A stretch of 64,000 nt of DNA from Cinclus cinclus (taxonomy: Eukaryota; Chordata; Aves; Passeriformes; Cinclidae). The translations under genes and the position numbers were made by a program. Where the stretch lies: positions 52,747,158-52,811,157 of the forward strand of contig NC_085049.1 of assembly GCF_963662255.1 (NCBI RefSeq), given 5' to 3'. Below the pieces are notes generated by a model, which ran no database searches, was not told where the DNA came from, and was given only the letters and a program-made list of their open reading frames with translations. Shown one piece after another: positions 51,286 through 64,000 of the stretch. Each line of letters opens with the position of its first letter. Position 1 is the stretch's first letter.

Positions 51286-52581
51286 CACCTTTTGAAACCT
51301 TGATAGTCTCTTTCAGATGTTTCCTGTTTTCCTATAATAAAAGTGACTTGATGTGTTTTTGATTCCTGTGCAGTCTTGTTTTCTGTTAGCACCACCTGGT
51401 TTACAGCTAGGCCACTATGTCACTCCTAAAGTGACAGTCTGCTTAGGCTGACTGGTGGTCCTGAAGTACAAACAGACCACACACACAGAGTACCAAAGGC
51501 TACATACACTACAAACTTAACTGTGACTACTCAGGAAAGTCACTCAGACCACAACCGCTACCTTAATCCATAAATCATGCTTTCATTGTACCACTGCTTT
51601 TTTTTCATTTTTCTATCTTTAAGGTAATTCCAAAAAAGTTTCAATGCCTTCCTTTATCCTTTAACATTTTGTTCCTGAGTTGTGATTACAACAATCTGAA
51701 AATCAACTTTCAAATTTAGCATTGTTCATAATTTTCAGCAAAGGTACCAAGTACATAAAACATAGAGTAAAAACAAGGAAGACAAGTTTTCTTTGGCTTT
51801 ATTTTTGCATTTTTTTTCTTTTTAAAAATCTCGTTAGCTTTCTAAAATTCACCACAAATTTTTAAACCTTTTCTCCTCCAGTTGCTTGAAATGGGTCTTC
51901 TCTAACTTCTCTACCTGTCCTGGCCAATTTTGCTGCTTTTAGAATTCTCTTTCATCTATATTTCCCCACCCTTGAACAAAATGGTTAACAGTATTAAGTT
52001 AGAGATTTGCTTAGGCAGGACTATTTGCTGTACTCTTAGTTTATTGGGATACTCTTGATCAAAGTCCATATCTTAACTATCCTGATGACTTCACTAATAT
52101 CCCATTATCTACCTAACTGTTTAAGAACAACTAATCATGTTATCATCTTGTATGACAGTTATTTCCTAGTTTCATAGGCTATTTTTTGTTGGGAATCTCT
52201 GTCTTTCAGTTTTCAGTCTGCATTTTTTCTACATTAGCTTTGCCATTTATAAAAACATTAGATGAAGCTGTTTCTTTGGCAGACAAAGAGCAAAATATTA
52301 CAGTACAAGAAGTAATGTTCTTTGGTTGATCAAAAGTCAACAAGCCCAATTTACCAATCATCATAATACATAGAAAAAGTTCTTTAAGAATAGCCGAAGC
52401 GTATGCAATTAATTTAGTGATCTTTCCCAAGGTACAGCCTGATTCTGACAGTCAGCTTACAGATTTTCTGAGCCAGAGGTTCCATCTAGTAGACAAGTGT
52501 TTTCTTGCAAGGATTTGTCTGATTCCTTTTAGAACACTTGTGTTTGTCTTCCAGAGTATCCTGTGGCAATGAGTTCCACTG

Positions 52582-52597
52582 TGCATGCATGCATGCA
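52582..52597. repeat. (TGCA)4 palindromic tandem repeat
   Basis: Four TGCA units form both a short tandem array and a perfect palindrome. Alternating purine/pyrimidine runs like this can adopt Z-DNA. No function is implied. Confidence 0.85.
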
Positions 52598-54064
52598 TTG
52601 TCTAGAAGCAACATGTGGGAAAAATTCCATTTTGTTTGTGTCATTTAATTGGGTATGCTCTCATTTCCAAATTGCTATTCATATTGAATTATAGTTCCAA
52701 GTTTTTCTTTCCTTCACCATATATGATATTTTAACTTCTTCCATAAGCCCCAGGTCCTTTTTAAACTCAAATCCTCATCCATTTAATCTTCCTTTACCTG
52801 GAAGGAGGTGAATAACCATTTCCAAAAGGCATCCAGGAACTCCTCAAGTGAACCCACAGAGTGTTTGATTTGGGGACCAATGCCCAGGTTCCAAGTACCA
52901 CGTCTCAGCTGTAAGACATGTAGTGATGTCTTCATCACTAGAGTAGAGTGCATCACTCTCCAACCACCTGTATGCTTACTTTTAGACTTCTTACACGCTC
53001 TTTAATGTCTCAAAAGACTGACATAAGTCTGACAGCTTACCCTGTCAGAAGAAACTTGCCACTTTAAGCTGTGAATCATGACGTTTAGCAAAAATTTGTA
53101 AAGGGAGAGCACAGCACAACATGGCAAGGGTCTTCGGATCTGGGACACTGGAGCATAACTGAGCTTTTGGGACAGGTGAGTAAGCAGTCAAGCAAGCACT
53201 TACATAGTACTCAGCCATCTCTCTACTGCCACATTGAAAAGAAAAACGTGCAATTACTCCAGCAAGCAGTTTTACATGATATGTAGGCAGACTGTCTGTG
53301 CTACACTTTAACAGCCTCTAGCTATAAATAACATTATTAGGAAAGCACATTGCCTTAGAAGGAAAGAACAGAGATAATCACCTTTCTGACTGTCTAGAAA
53401 CATACTTACATTTCATGTTTAAAGACTAAAAATAGACTCAACAAATGCATTCAGTTTTTGACACTGAGTTAAGCTTCTTACCCAAATGATACAATTGACA
53501 CAATAATGCCAAGAGTTTATTACAAGTTTTAAAATCCATTAAAATACTAGTCAAAAATCTGAAACCTTAAAAGACGTTTTAATTAAAAGGTTAAAATTAG
53601 GGTCATGACACATTTGTCCTAAGAGATAAAACAGAAAAAACAGCTACTCCCCTGCTGTGTACACGTACCACCCTCTCAATGGACACCACAGCCCTGAGCC
53701 TCAGACAAATTAACTGCCACAGATTTTAGCCTGGGTTTCCATCCAATATTGAGAATGGTTTATGTAAAATGTCAGCCTGTAAATTCTGTCAGACTTTGAG
53801 AGGGACATTCTGTATGAGTCCCTGACACATCAGGGATATTATGGGCTGAAGCTGTGTCCCAGCTATGTCCGAGGATCAGATGGTGGAGCTACTTGGTATG
53901 TGCTGCAGTGTCCTTTCTGAAGCAAAATAGAAAAGCAGTGGCTGCAGCCTAACTCTCAAATCCTTCTTGCTCTCACACCTTAAATTTTTCCTTCTTAACA
54001 TGGTAGAAAGAAAAACCCTGAGCCCTGTGGCTCTGGTTTTGCCCTTGCTCCACTGTGCCCCTTC

Positions 54065-54092
54065 ACCCCTGTTCAAACACCCCTGTTCAAAC
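54065..54092 (+). repeat. 14-bp tandem duplication
   Basis: ACCCCTGTTCAAAC is present twice in exact tandem (54065-54078 and 54079-54092). The identity of the copies suggests a recent duplication by slippage or by end joining at a staggered break. Confidence 0.93.
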
Positions 54093-57000
54093 ATCATGAA
54101 CATGCTAGCCTACTGGAAAGACCAAGTGTTCTTCCTGGCAGAGCCTAACCTGGACAGCCTGACAGCCATTTGGCCATCGATCATTTCCTCAGGGAGCCCT
54201 ACAGATAGCCACTGTAGCATAGAGTCCTGACCCAAGAAACTGGATATAGCTTTGTGGTAATCTAAATGAGAAAGTATTCCTTGAATCCCAATTAACTCAG
54301 CCACTGTCCTCTCTTGCAGAGTGTGGATGTTGATGCCACAGCCTTCATCAGTATTGTTAGGATGCACAGAAATCTTGTGGCATATACCATCAAGGCCATT
54401 ACAGTGCTATCTGTTGTTATTTTTTGGCTGGTCCAACAAAGCTCCACATAGCTTCAGAAACAGCAGCATTGCTTCAAAGCCTGACAGCCTGACCTGTGGC
54501 CAGCTGAAACCAGCAGCACATGGTCAGGTGGAATTTGGCCAGGCAGATATGCATACCTCTGTGGTAAAACTTCATTGGCCAGAGTTATTGAACCAGTGAA
54601 CTACCCATCAAACTAGGTCAACTAGGTTAGACTTCCACTTTCTGTTTGTAGAAATACAAAATAAACAAATGCACACACTGAACCACATTACCTTAGGAAA
54701 AAACAAGCCAAGGATGTAACTGGCCTCCAGTCCATTCAGGATATTTATTCACACAGGATACCTGTGGCTAACACTCCTTGCTATAAATTTGTTTTGGTTG
54801 TTTTCTTGACAGGAGGTTAATCCCACACCCAGGCACTCCCCATATGCTCTCAGCAAAGTTGTAAAACAAGCTCTGAGTCAGGAGTTACACACTGAGGGTA
54901 AATACACATGATAACAACACACAGTGTCCCCAAAGCCATATGTCCTACAAGGATATCTGGAGTAGGACTTCACGGGCGTGCATGCTCTTGTGTAAGTGCC
55001 AAATCCAGGTGAGATCTCCAATGTGGGATAAATAACTTTCATAATTTATAAGGAGTATAAACAAGTTAAAACAATCTTTATTTTTGTCTTCATAATTTGA
55101 TCTCTCTGAAATAAAATATTTGCACTTTCTGTTGATCATCACACACTTGCCTCTACAAGTTCACCTAGCCAGAACAACTGATTCTTGATCTTCATGCCTT
55201 TCCAAACTTTATAGTAGATGACCTAATATGGCATTTTATCTCAATTATTTCAAGGAGAGAACAGTCACAAATAGAGATGTGTCTAAACAGAAACACTGAA
55301 GACTTAAACACCACCTTTATGTTAACGGCCATTTCACGTATCTACAATAATAATGGAGTAGTTGAGAAAACAAAGCAACATCCAAGTTAAAAACAAGAAG
55401 CTTCATCACAAGCTGGGCAGTAAACAGACAGCTGGCTTTTAAAGGATATTCTACTTCCTGCTCCTTTCCACATACGTAATGTTTATTTTAAATTTCTGTG
55501 GGCTTATGCAAACTGGACAGCTCTACAAACTTCTGATTAGATTGTTTAGCTTTCTGCTGAGTGACTGGTACAAATCCCTCTTTGTGACAAAACCCAGAAG
55601 TTAAACATATTGCAGTCTCCTGCCATAGAAATTTGGCACCTTAATCTGTGCTGTAGCAGGCTAAGGTACTGGTGTGATGGTGAAGAAAGAATCATCATCC
55701 TTGCTTGCACACAGCATTCAGCCAGCAGATTATATTTGCTATGTTGAATTTTTGCTCATTTAATTCTCGAAACATCCACTTTGCAATTACTGAACATGGA
55801 AAATAGAAGTTTCATAGCAAGGCTTTTCTTTATTTAAACAAATTTCTCTTTAGATGATGAAGTCATTTTGACAAAACCACTGCTAAAGCCAGGTGGGATA
55901 CACAGTGGAATTTAGCACGAGCATTTCTAATGGTATTTTTAAATTAGTTTTAGTTGTTATTCATTTCTATGAACATTGCTGATCTAATCTCCTTTCTCAC
56001 TTGGGGCATGACCTAACACTCACCAAAATAGTTGGGGACCTTTACATTAATTTCAGTGGGAATTAAATGATCCCTAAGGATCAATTAGAAGATTATTGTT
56101 AGTTATGTGTGAAGTTCTTCTGGGATGGATTTTACAACTATTTTGTTGAAGCTGTCCAGAAAGTGGAGATTTGTTTCCTGCAATTCATAGCCCCATCAGG
56201 CAATGCAATAGAATGCTTTATGAGTGCTAATGTGAGCACCAATATCTAGACGTATATCTCTCTTATTCAATGCCATCAGGGCTCTTGAAAATAACACCCC
56301 ATAAATTCTTAATGATAAGTATCTAAAATAAGTGTCACTGAGACACACAGGATCAAAGCAGAAAGCAAACGTGGCATAGTACTCTGAGGTCTTTAAAGCA
56401 GTGTTTAATTATTATACCTGAAGAGAATACTCGCCTTTAAAGGTGACATTTGCACTGATCAGAAAATAAAGTCACTGAAATAAAGTAGATGTGGGGAAGC
56501 CACTGCAGGGAAACGATTGTCTCACTCTTTTGTACTGCCTCCCAGCGTAGGGAGTTAAATAGATTCCAACATCTGGATAATCCGCCTTTGTCCAGAACCA
56601 AACACCAACACTTCTCATGTTTTTCATTGAATCAACAATAGTATCTAAACAGTGCTTTTAAGAAATATTGTTACATATGTGGAGAAAAAATGAAGAAATC
56701 AAATAAGGAACAACATACATTTACCATGCCACTCTACTCAGCTATCTTTACTTGATAACTGTCTTTCAGGATGAATGAAAGGTGGGTGAATTGTTGGAGG
56801 ACTGTCACTGGGAAATTATTAATTCAACAAAGTGATAATGGGTAGTGTTGGAAGGGGAACTTCTATCTAGAGAATGACTAACAAAGGAGTTTCTAAAATA
56901 TCAGTTCAGGTCCTTCTAAAAGGGCCTATCTTCTTCAATACTGTCATCAGAGAATTTGGCACAGAAATAGAAATGAGCTACTGAAAGCTAGCAACAATAC

Positions 57001-57540
57001 TTATTTGAATGTATTTGTCATTACAGTGAGGGAACATGCAATCTTAAAGGAAGAGCTGGACAACTTTGAGCTCTGGAGTACTAGAAATGGCATAAAATGT
57101 AACAATACTATTGCAAAGCATTTCAATTACTAATAAGATTTTTTTTTTCTTAAACACACCACTAGGAAATAAATGAGCCAGAGAAATATCTGATAGCACC
57201 AGTTGCTCACAGGATGATTATGATCCATCAAGGTGATCTGACTTTGAAGAAGGCAAGCACAATTCCCATAAATCTTTTTTTCCAAGAGAGATAAGAAACT
57301 ATTAATATCCTTGTACTTGTGAAATCTCCTCTGTATACAGTTCTGACTGCTTGTGTTCAAGAAACTTGAATGCAAATTGAAAGAAATACAGTGAACAAAG
57401 TTATGAAAAGCAACTGAAAGCACTTAACTTTTATAACAAAACAAGAACTGTGAAGAGACATGTTTGCTGCACATCAGGGGTTAAACATAGGAAAGAGAGA
57501 GAAGTACTGGAGTTAGACAATGTTGGGATGATTAACACCA
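54093..57540. other. Non-coding spacer
   Basis: No supported gene. A pyrimidine tract and AG at 54305-54320 precede a 40-codon frame open to a TAG near 54450; it has no recognisable domain and no donor site was established. Around 56040-56080 a stretch with ATTTCAGTGGGAATTAAATGATCC resembles an ancient amniote interspersed repeat, but too weakly to name. Confidence 0.5.
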
Positions 57541-57685
57541 AGTATAAACCGGCCATGGGTGAACATAGCCTAGAAATCAGGAAAAATTTTGTAACCATGA
57601 GAATGTTATGACCTGGAACAGCTTTTTTTTCCTAAAAATGTGGAGCCATATTTTTGCAGTGCAGCTTCAAGAGTCTGCAAAGAAG
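57541..57685 (+). mobile_element. Ancient CR1/L3-like fragment
   Basis: The order of GGGTGAACATAGCCTAGAAA, then GGAAAAATTTTGTAACCATG, then ATGACCTGGAACAGC, then CAAGAGTCTGCAAAG follows the end of ORF2 and start of the 3' region in older CR1 lineages. The copy is short, diverged and lacks the tail. It is older than the other CR1 pieces in this window. Confidence 0.55.
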
Positions 57686-60600
57686 ATAATATAATGTGGC
57701 TACCTGAGGTAGCAGAGATTTGCACTTCCTCGCTGAAGTTTTCTATACATTGATTTCATTCTTCCCTTCACTTAAAATCTCCTGGAGTGATTTTGATGAG
57801 TAGTTAGGTGAATCTGGGTCATTCATGGGCCCAGCTGTAGTTTTGCCACCAGCCCTTGAGGCTGATGACTGGTTGTAGCAAGTTCAGGAACAGATTAGCA
57901 ATCAGATGTGAGCCAGAGGTGAGATGGATGCAATCTTTGCTGGAATATTTTCATTTGCTGCAGCACCATACAGTATCAACTGCATTGAAAAGATGGAACC
58001 AATTCTTTTTCGTATTTACTTTCATAAACGTAGCCCATTACAGGGACTTAGGCATAAGCATTTTCAAAGGAGAGAAACAGGGTAATTCATACTCTCAATT
58101 TATTCTTGCTAACAGATGAATCTACAATTGTTTTATGTGAATATTAAAAAAGCTTTACAAAGGTGGAAACTGTAGCGATAATGTGTTTTCTCAATAAAGT
58201 CCTCTTGGTATCACCAATAATTCTGTTCAGATCTATAATTTTGCTGGGGTTCTATGTGGTTTACCTATAAAAACAAAAAATCTCACAGGTTGTTGGAAGG
58301 ATTGAGAAGCCAGAAGTAATTTTTGTACAGTTTACGTTCATTAGCAGTCTTCTTTTTGCTGACCTTTATGTCATGCGCCATTCATAGTGTCGTGTGAAGT
58401 ACTGTTACCTTTGTTTTACCAACGGACTATATGAGTTACTGAAAAAAAAGTACAGAGATACTGTGGAAAGATCACAAGCAAGATCTCCCAAGTAACAGAA
58501 TAGCATTTCAGACATTGAATAAACCTTCACTTTCATCCTAGAAAACTTCAGCTGAGGCTACTAAAGGTTCCTGCATGTAAATGCCAATGAGATTCATTCC
58601 TGGAACAGAAAGTACACAGTGAAGCCACATACATTTCTCACCTGTGCAGCTGAAATGACAAACAAAAAGCCATCGGTACTTCCTACAAAATAGAAGAGAT
58701 GTAGCTGCAGAAGGACCCTTGGCTCTGAAGCCTGTTAATTTTGGCTTTCTGAATAAAGGCTTGTGCTATCGTACAAAAAAAAGTATTCTGTTTCTGTTGT
58801 AAAAGGGGCCATATAACAAAGCACTCAGACAAATACACAAGAGACCTTAAAGAAGGAAAACCTCTGAGGCACTCTGTGTTTCAGATCTTTATCAACTATT
58901 TAACTTGTCTGTGGCAAGGAGCTGTTGTTTATAGACCTCATGTTCCTCTCTGATGAATGATTTGGGCTGTGTTGATTTATAGAGTGAGTGGCCTGACTAT
59001 GGTTTTGAGTTATCTGCTTTGCCTACTTGCCCTATAGAAATCACCAATAAGTATTTCCAGTGAGACACTCTCTGTCGCTTCTCAAGCTTTGGCTTATGTC
59101 CTCTGTTAAGGCTGAAATACGGGAAAAACTATAATATAATAATATATTAGAAATAGGGGATGAGGTTATACTCAAGCTCCTTTTAGGGACATGAGTCTGT
59201 AAGTTGTCTGAATGTCCAGAACCAGCTGCTAGACTTACATACCTCTGACAGACAATCTAAACATCCCACTTACTGAGCCAGTCATTTAAAACTAATAATT
59301 AACAAACAACTAAATTATTGTTGTGTTTTTTCAAATCACTTTTCATTAAGCTGTGCCTGTGAAACATTTGCAGGGAAAATTCTTGCAATATTGTTGAGGT
59401 TCAAGTTCCCAGATTATCACCTGTGGACAGGGTGAATATACACTTTTTTCGTACATGAAGAAGGAAATTATCTTTTCCATTACTGCTTAGTGATTCTAGT
59501 GTCTTTGTTTTTTCGGGTTTTTTTGGGTTTTTTTATGCCTGCAGGGGATTAAAGCCAAATCTCCCCTGAAAAGTGGAATTACATGGGTAAGCATGTCATC
59601 CATTAATCTGGACCTGAGAAGACTCTTCCCCACCTCTACTAACTATAAAGCAAGAAGTAGAGACTGGTGAGAAATGGAAGGAATTGCTCTTTGGTCCTAG
59701 TAGTCAGCCTGTCCCATATAGGAGAGCTTTGCAAAGTGACCATTCTGAAGTCCTTGCAGTCCTGGCCCCTTGCCAAACAGTGCCATCACTGACAGAACAG
59801 AAGGATCTTCTTGTGAGTGGGGTTTAAAATCGCTAATGCTGAGACAGGCTCTAGATCTTCTAGAGAGGAAATGTAAGCCATTAGAGAAAAGCTGGACTCC
59901 TAAATCTCTAGATTTTCAGAAGAAAGGGGCCAACATTGTTTTCTGAGAGCCTACTAGAATATATTTAGGAGCATGAGAGTCTCACGAGGAACTTAGATCA
60001 CAGAATAGCTACTACTGTTCCCAGATGATACTTGTGAGGCCATTTTCTCAAATGAGATATCTGTAAAAAAGCATAAGCATGTAACTCTAACCACCAGGAA
60101 ATTTTCAGGTTAGAGAGGTAAGCATATATTGATGGCATTTTTCCTACCAACAGGACTTTCTATCATGATTTGAAGTTCACCTCCTCAGAGGAACTTTGTT
60201 CCTTCATTAGGATTAAAATCCTCTCTGACACAAATATTTTGGTCTCCTCTGGATATTCACTGTGTCAGATTTTGGACCCTGCTGACTTCAGAGGCATGTA
60301 ACTGATACCACATCTTCACCACAAATGGCCTTGCTTTATATGGATTATCGTCAATTAACTCACCTCAGCTGACTTAAGTGTTGAAGGTGTAAATGGAGCT
60401 AAAGTGGTAGATAACATGTAACAAAAAACCTTTTGGCCTGTTTGAGCTGGGTCGGTCGGTAGTGGGGATGTCATGGTATTGGTTTCTCCTTGACACCGTG
60501 GTGACATTCATCGTGAATACACAAATCTGAGAAGAAGGCATAAAGAAATCACACTTAGAGGAACTTCCATTTCACCCTGGTCACACTACACTTTTGAGAA

Positions 60601-63335
60601 AAACTGGCAGAAACCAGCTTTGAAAAACATCTTTGCCCTGCTTGGCACCTGTTTTATCTGCCAGCACGCAGTAGAGATCCAAGGTGATTTCACCATCACC
60701 TTCTTTATGGCCTCATTTCCTGAGGAACATGAGCTTCTCTAGTCATCCTGTCTTTCCATTTATATTCACTTTGCCGGTCATTTCTCTCCTGCCCTTGAAG
60801 CATTTAAATCTGACAACTGCTCGCAATCACATTGGGCAGAAAAGGAGAATTTCAAATGAAATATGAGTTCCTACAAGTCTTGTGAAAGCCAACAGGCAGG
60901 TAGAGGAAAACAACTAATAAAAATTGAGAAAGGACATCCAGAGAAAAGTTTCAATACAAGAGCCCCAAGACCTTCTAGCTGGACAATCACTTTGTATATG
61001 TTTGCTTTCTGATCAGTGTGCAGATGGATCACAGAATCTGCAGCACTCTGCTACCTCAGCCCATAGTTAAGAGACAGGGGCCTGAAATGAGGTGAAGAAA
61101 ATATAGGGAAATGGAGGAAATGGATTAATGTGAGGATGTGCAGCAGACATGAGGGAACTGAGGAAGTCTTAAAGAATTTTGACAGAAACTGTGATTACCA
61201 TGGGAAGGTCAGATGAAACTCCATAGGAAGTTGGGCTTCCGTGTTCTGCTTTTCATGAAACAGGATATAGGACATATTTAGAACAGAACCAGCTCAAAGT
61301 ACAGGGGCAAAAATGCAGACTTTGAGAGTACAGCCAAGCTAGACTTCCATTACTATCTTCATTCCAGATTAGGCCAAATTTCACAACAGATATAGCTGTG
61401 CCTGTGGAGTAACCACACTCAAAGTGAAAAGAATATGCAGCTAAGCTTCCAATATAGGCCCTTGCTGAGTGCTCCACTGCTGAAAACTGAGTATCTGAGC
61501 CTAAACTAAGGAAACGTCGCCTTCATCAAGTACTGAATGTGGGTTACATTCAAGCATAAATTAAACCCTTGCCATAGTTGAAACAGGCTCCTGTCAAAGA
61601 TCAACAGATGTCTCAAGAGCCACATACTTCAGCTCCCTGTTTGCTGCCAGCATCTGATCCACTAATCATTCATGTTGCATGTATATGCTTACTCCCTCCC
61701 AGGCTCCCTTCTGAAGCAAAATGACTAGTTTATTGGAGAAGAAGTCTGGACACAGTTAACAGAATAACTTGCTCCAGGCTGCAATCCAGGCAGACAAAAT
61801 GGACTTGGACTGCAGTTAAGTTTAACTCCCTCAGTCCATGACAGTTGTCTGATCTTACTCCAATAGGCTTTGTGTCCTCAAATTCCCTGCACACTGTCCT
61901 GGGACAGCACAGGCAGGCAATACATGCTTTGAATTAGTAAATCACAACTGCTTAGTAATTAGCATGCAGAGTAATATGGGGCCAGCAGAGACCTGGGCCA
62001 AATACTACCCCAAATCTGGCCATGCTTACCTAAAGAGAGTAGTTACTTCTGAGCCACGTGGACAGGAGCTGTCTTGCACCACTTGGTCTGGGTCAGAGAT
62101 TAGCCTTGGGGCAGCTGCTCTGGTAGCACAGTCAGGGCCCTTGAGAAAGCCAGGGCAGAGGCCAGAGCTCTCAACAGAAGGACTTTGCTTCCAAGCTTAC
62201 AGCTGGAATTTGAACTATTCACACTGATAGGTGGCACCCCTCACCATCAGCTCTCACCCGGGAGACTCATGTGGCCCCGTCCAGCCTTTTTCCTCAGAGG
62301 CCAGTTAAAATATTCTCTCAAAATAGATAATGAAGTAATAATTTTATTTTCCTAGTTGCTTAAGGAGAGTGTTAGAAGAGTTAATCCGGGGATCAAAGGT
62401 CTTTGTTAGCAGAGAGTGTTTTGAATCCCATGTGTGCTGGTCACAGAAATAACAGTGAAAGTGTACAGACCTGAAAATGACAGCCAGGATGGAAAACAAA
62501 TCTGCCACAACCTTCTAATGGCATTTAGTGCCTTTTAAATGTTTGGGTCAAGTTTGATTTTGCTGGTTTACGTAGTCTGCTGTGAGATTTAGCCAGCTGT
62601 TGTATCTTTTCATGCAAATAAAACTTTCCAAAAGGGCCTTAAACTCTAGTGATGGAATACAGTTATTTGTATGTCAACTGCAGCTTCTATTTATAGGATG
62701 ATGAAAATATCCCCCAATCAGTAGCTCTCTAAGAGACAGGCATTTCATAAAAATAGATTATAGAAAACAAACAAAGACACAGGCTTGTTTTAGGTTAATC
62801 AAAACACTCATATTCCAAACTCTCCTCATAACCCATATATTTAAGATATTTGGTAAATTCAGATAGTAAACCCGTTCAGACACAAACACACCAACTTCAC
62901 ATAGGATAAAGAATTTTTCTATTCAGGGAAAAGGAATATTAATATATTTAACAGTGAATGAACACAATAATAAATGGAGGGGTTTAATGATTCACAATTA
63001 AATTAACTGCTTTCTGTGATACCCAGTAAAGCTTGAATGAGGGCACTTACCAGAAGTGAATGTGCTTTGAAAGGGTGTTAATTTAAGACCTGTTTTGTTT
63101 GAAGATTGACTTGAAAGAATTTCAAAGGATGCAGTTTAATTAAAAATATTCCAAACTTTGCATTCCTGGCAAAACCTTTTGACCTCTCACGATATTTAAT
63201 GCTCGAAAGTGAGGAGCTGGCTGACTGGTACTCACTTCACTAGAGGCACTCGGGATCCTTCCCCCCATGCCACAGCCATCATAAATTGTTGATAGGTGCT
63301 CATTACATTGACCTAAAGCCAGTACCCAGAGAAGC
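57686..63335. other. Non-coding spacer
   Basis: No supported gene. A plus-strand AATAAAGGCTTGTGC near 58750 looks like a polyadenylation signal, without other LTR or exon support. Near 59510-59535 there are alternating T and G runs. A second octamer ATGCAAAT lies at 62612-62619 within an A+T-rich block (62560-62760) that has the look of a conserved non-coding element. Nothing else was recognised. Confidence 0.5.
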
Positions 63336-63620
63336 AGCGAATTGGGAAGTGGCAGACACCCAAGCACAGCGCCGGGGGGATTTTCCTGGCTAGGCGTCAA
63401 GCGCAGCTCATCCTTTCAAAAAGCCCCAAGAACAGAGTGTACACTGGAAGCTCTGCTCACAGCAGCCATCGCTCAGTCTGGCAGTGCCACCGACAGAAGG
63501 ATCAAATGGAGCCATCCACAGCAGGCGGGCGAGGAAGCGTTAGGGAGACCCTTCCAAGCCCACTGCCCCCGTGACGAATGGCTGCTGTCACCCGCTCCAA
63601 GGGGGCCTCTCGCCATGCGG
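63336..63620. promoter_or_regulatory. CpG-rich patch, candidate promoter or enhancer
   Basis: By hand count this interval holds about 15 CpG dinucleotides, against very few per kilobase in the surrounding DNA, and it is clearly more G+C-rich. Short G+C motifs (GCGCCGGGGGG, GGCGGGCGAGG) are present. A TATA-like TTTTATAG follows at 63648-63655 on the plus strand. CpG-rich patches in bird genomes usually mark unmethylated promoters, enhancers or first exons. The 139-codon plus frame (63342-63761) and the minus frame (63140-63400) have no recognisable domain and probably reflect the lack of A+T-rich stops. No CR1 or LTR signature accounts for the composition. Confidence 0.4.
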
Positions 63621-63655
63621 GCTGTTTGCATTCAGTCAACACTCTGCTTTTATAG

Positions 63656-64000
63656 GCCTGTGGAGCCAAAGATTGCTAGACTTTTGAACCCCAGGCTAAC
63701 TTCTGTCTGGCTACAGCCTCATTTTCTGGAGCCAAAATCTTTTTTAACAACTACACAATAACAAGTAATTAGGGTAAAGTCTGCTAATCTTCTCCTTTGG
63801 GCCTGGAGGTTGTGTATTCAGAACCCGTTGAAGGTAGAATTACTGCCATCAAAGCCTGAGGTTACTCTGTGAAAGGGGTTGAACTCTAGGTCAAGGAAAT
63901 GTTAACTGGACAAAGAGAGATCAGGCAGATAGTGTTAAAATTAAAACTGTCCTACTGAGATAATGCAGAATTGACTGCTTTGGCTCTGAAAACTAGTGGA
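63656..64000. other. Spacer downstream of the CpG patch
   Basis: Sequence returns to A+T-rich composition. No exon boundary or repeat is recognised. If the CpG patch is a plus-strand promoter, the first exon would lie here or beyond the window end. Confidence 0.45.

Larger units (their letters stand above)
49914..54064. other. Non-coding spacer
   Basis: No supported gene. It contains a run of 14 C (50309-50322), an AT-rich cluster of TAAT-type sequences at 50861-50890, a repeated TTTATCCTGT nearby, an 11-bp hairpin (51258-51285) and a short (TGCA)4 tract (52582-52597). No interspersed repeat was recognised. Confidence 0.5.

Noticed and set aside
54305..54450. Pyrimidine tract plus AG followed by a roughly 40-codon open stretch, resembling an exon
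   Set aside because: No donor site, no recognisable domain and no neighbouring exon; consistent with chance.
56030..56085. Stretch resembling an ancient amniote repeat (ATTTCAGTGGGAATTAAATG)
   Set aside because: Similarity is short and from memory only; a RepeatMasker alignment would be needed to name it.
58745..58775. AATAAAGGCTTGTGC, similar to an LTR or mRNA polyadenylation signal
   Set aside because: Isolated signal; no LTR landmarks, exon or GT-rich downstream element could be tied to it.

Overview
This window reads as nuclear DNA of a songbird (oscine passerine) and appears to be intergenic or deep intronic. It is A+T-rich, and I found no long open frame, no operon-like packing and no convincing exon series. 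The interspersed repeats identify the lineage. Several 5'-truncated CR1 LINEs end in the avian tail (variants of ATTCTATGA). One solo ERVL-type LTR is present. One short element has a tRNA-Ile-like head fused to a CR1-like tail, which is the architecture I recall for SINEs described from songbirds (TguSINE1 type). Nothing prokaryotic is present.

Layout. 1-20.9 kb: mostly unique sequence with a 16-bp perfect hairpin (9955-9989), an AAATA microsatellite, an octamer-bearing AT-rich block near 12.93 kb, an unidentified 130-codon open frame on the minus strand (13474-13866) and an 18-base G run (17505-17522). 20.9-21.8 kb: a minus-strand repeat cluster made of an internally deleted CR1 and, next to it, the SINE. 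28.0-29.0 kb: the best-preserved CR1 (plus strand, about 1 kb, frame-broken in the reverse-transcriptase catalytic box). 33-36 kb: simple repeats and a possible decayed ZP-N-like exon on the minus strand. 36.4-38.2 kb: a frame-broken, protein-like plus-strand block, possibly an old retroviral env remnant, followed by a CR1 tail. 41.1-41.5 kb: solo LTR. 44.1-46.2 kb: two more CR1 fragments. 49.8 kb: a 118-bp CCTT microsatellite. 57.5 kb: an old CR1 fragment. 63.3-63.6 kb: a CpG-rich patch that stands out sharply and is the best candidate for a promoter, enhancer or first-exon region.

No set of genes works together here; the activity visible is retrotransposition and its decay. I did not find a new molecular system. 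The observations most worth testing are the CpG patch at 63.3-63.6 kb, the 36.4-38.2 kb coding-like remnant, the ZP-N-like frame at 35.3-35.7 kb and the strong hairpin at 9.96 kb. Family names for repeats come from recall of consensus features, not from a database search.
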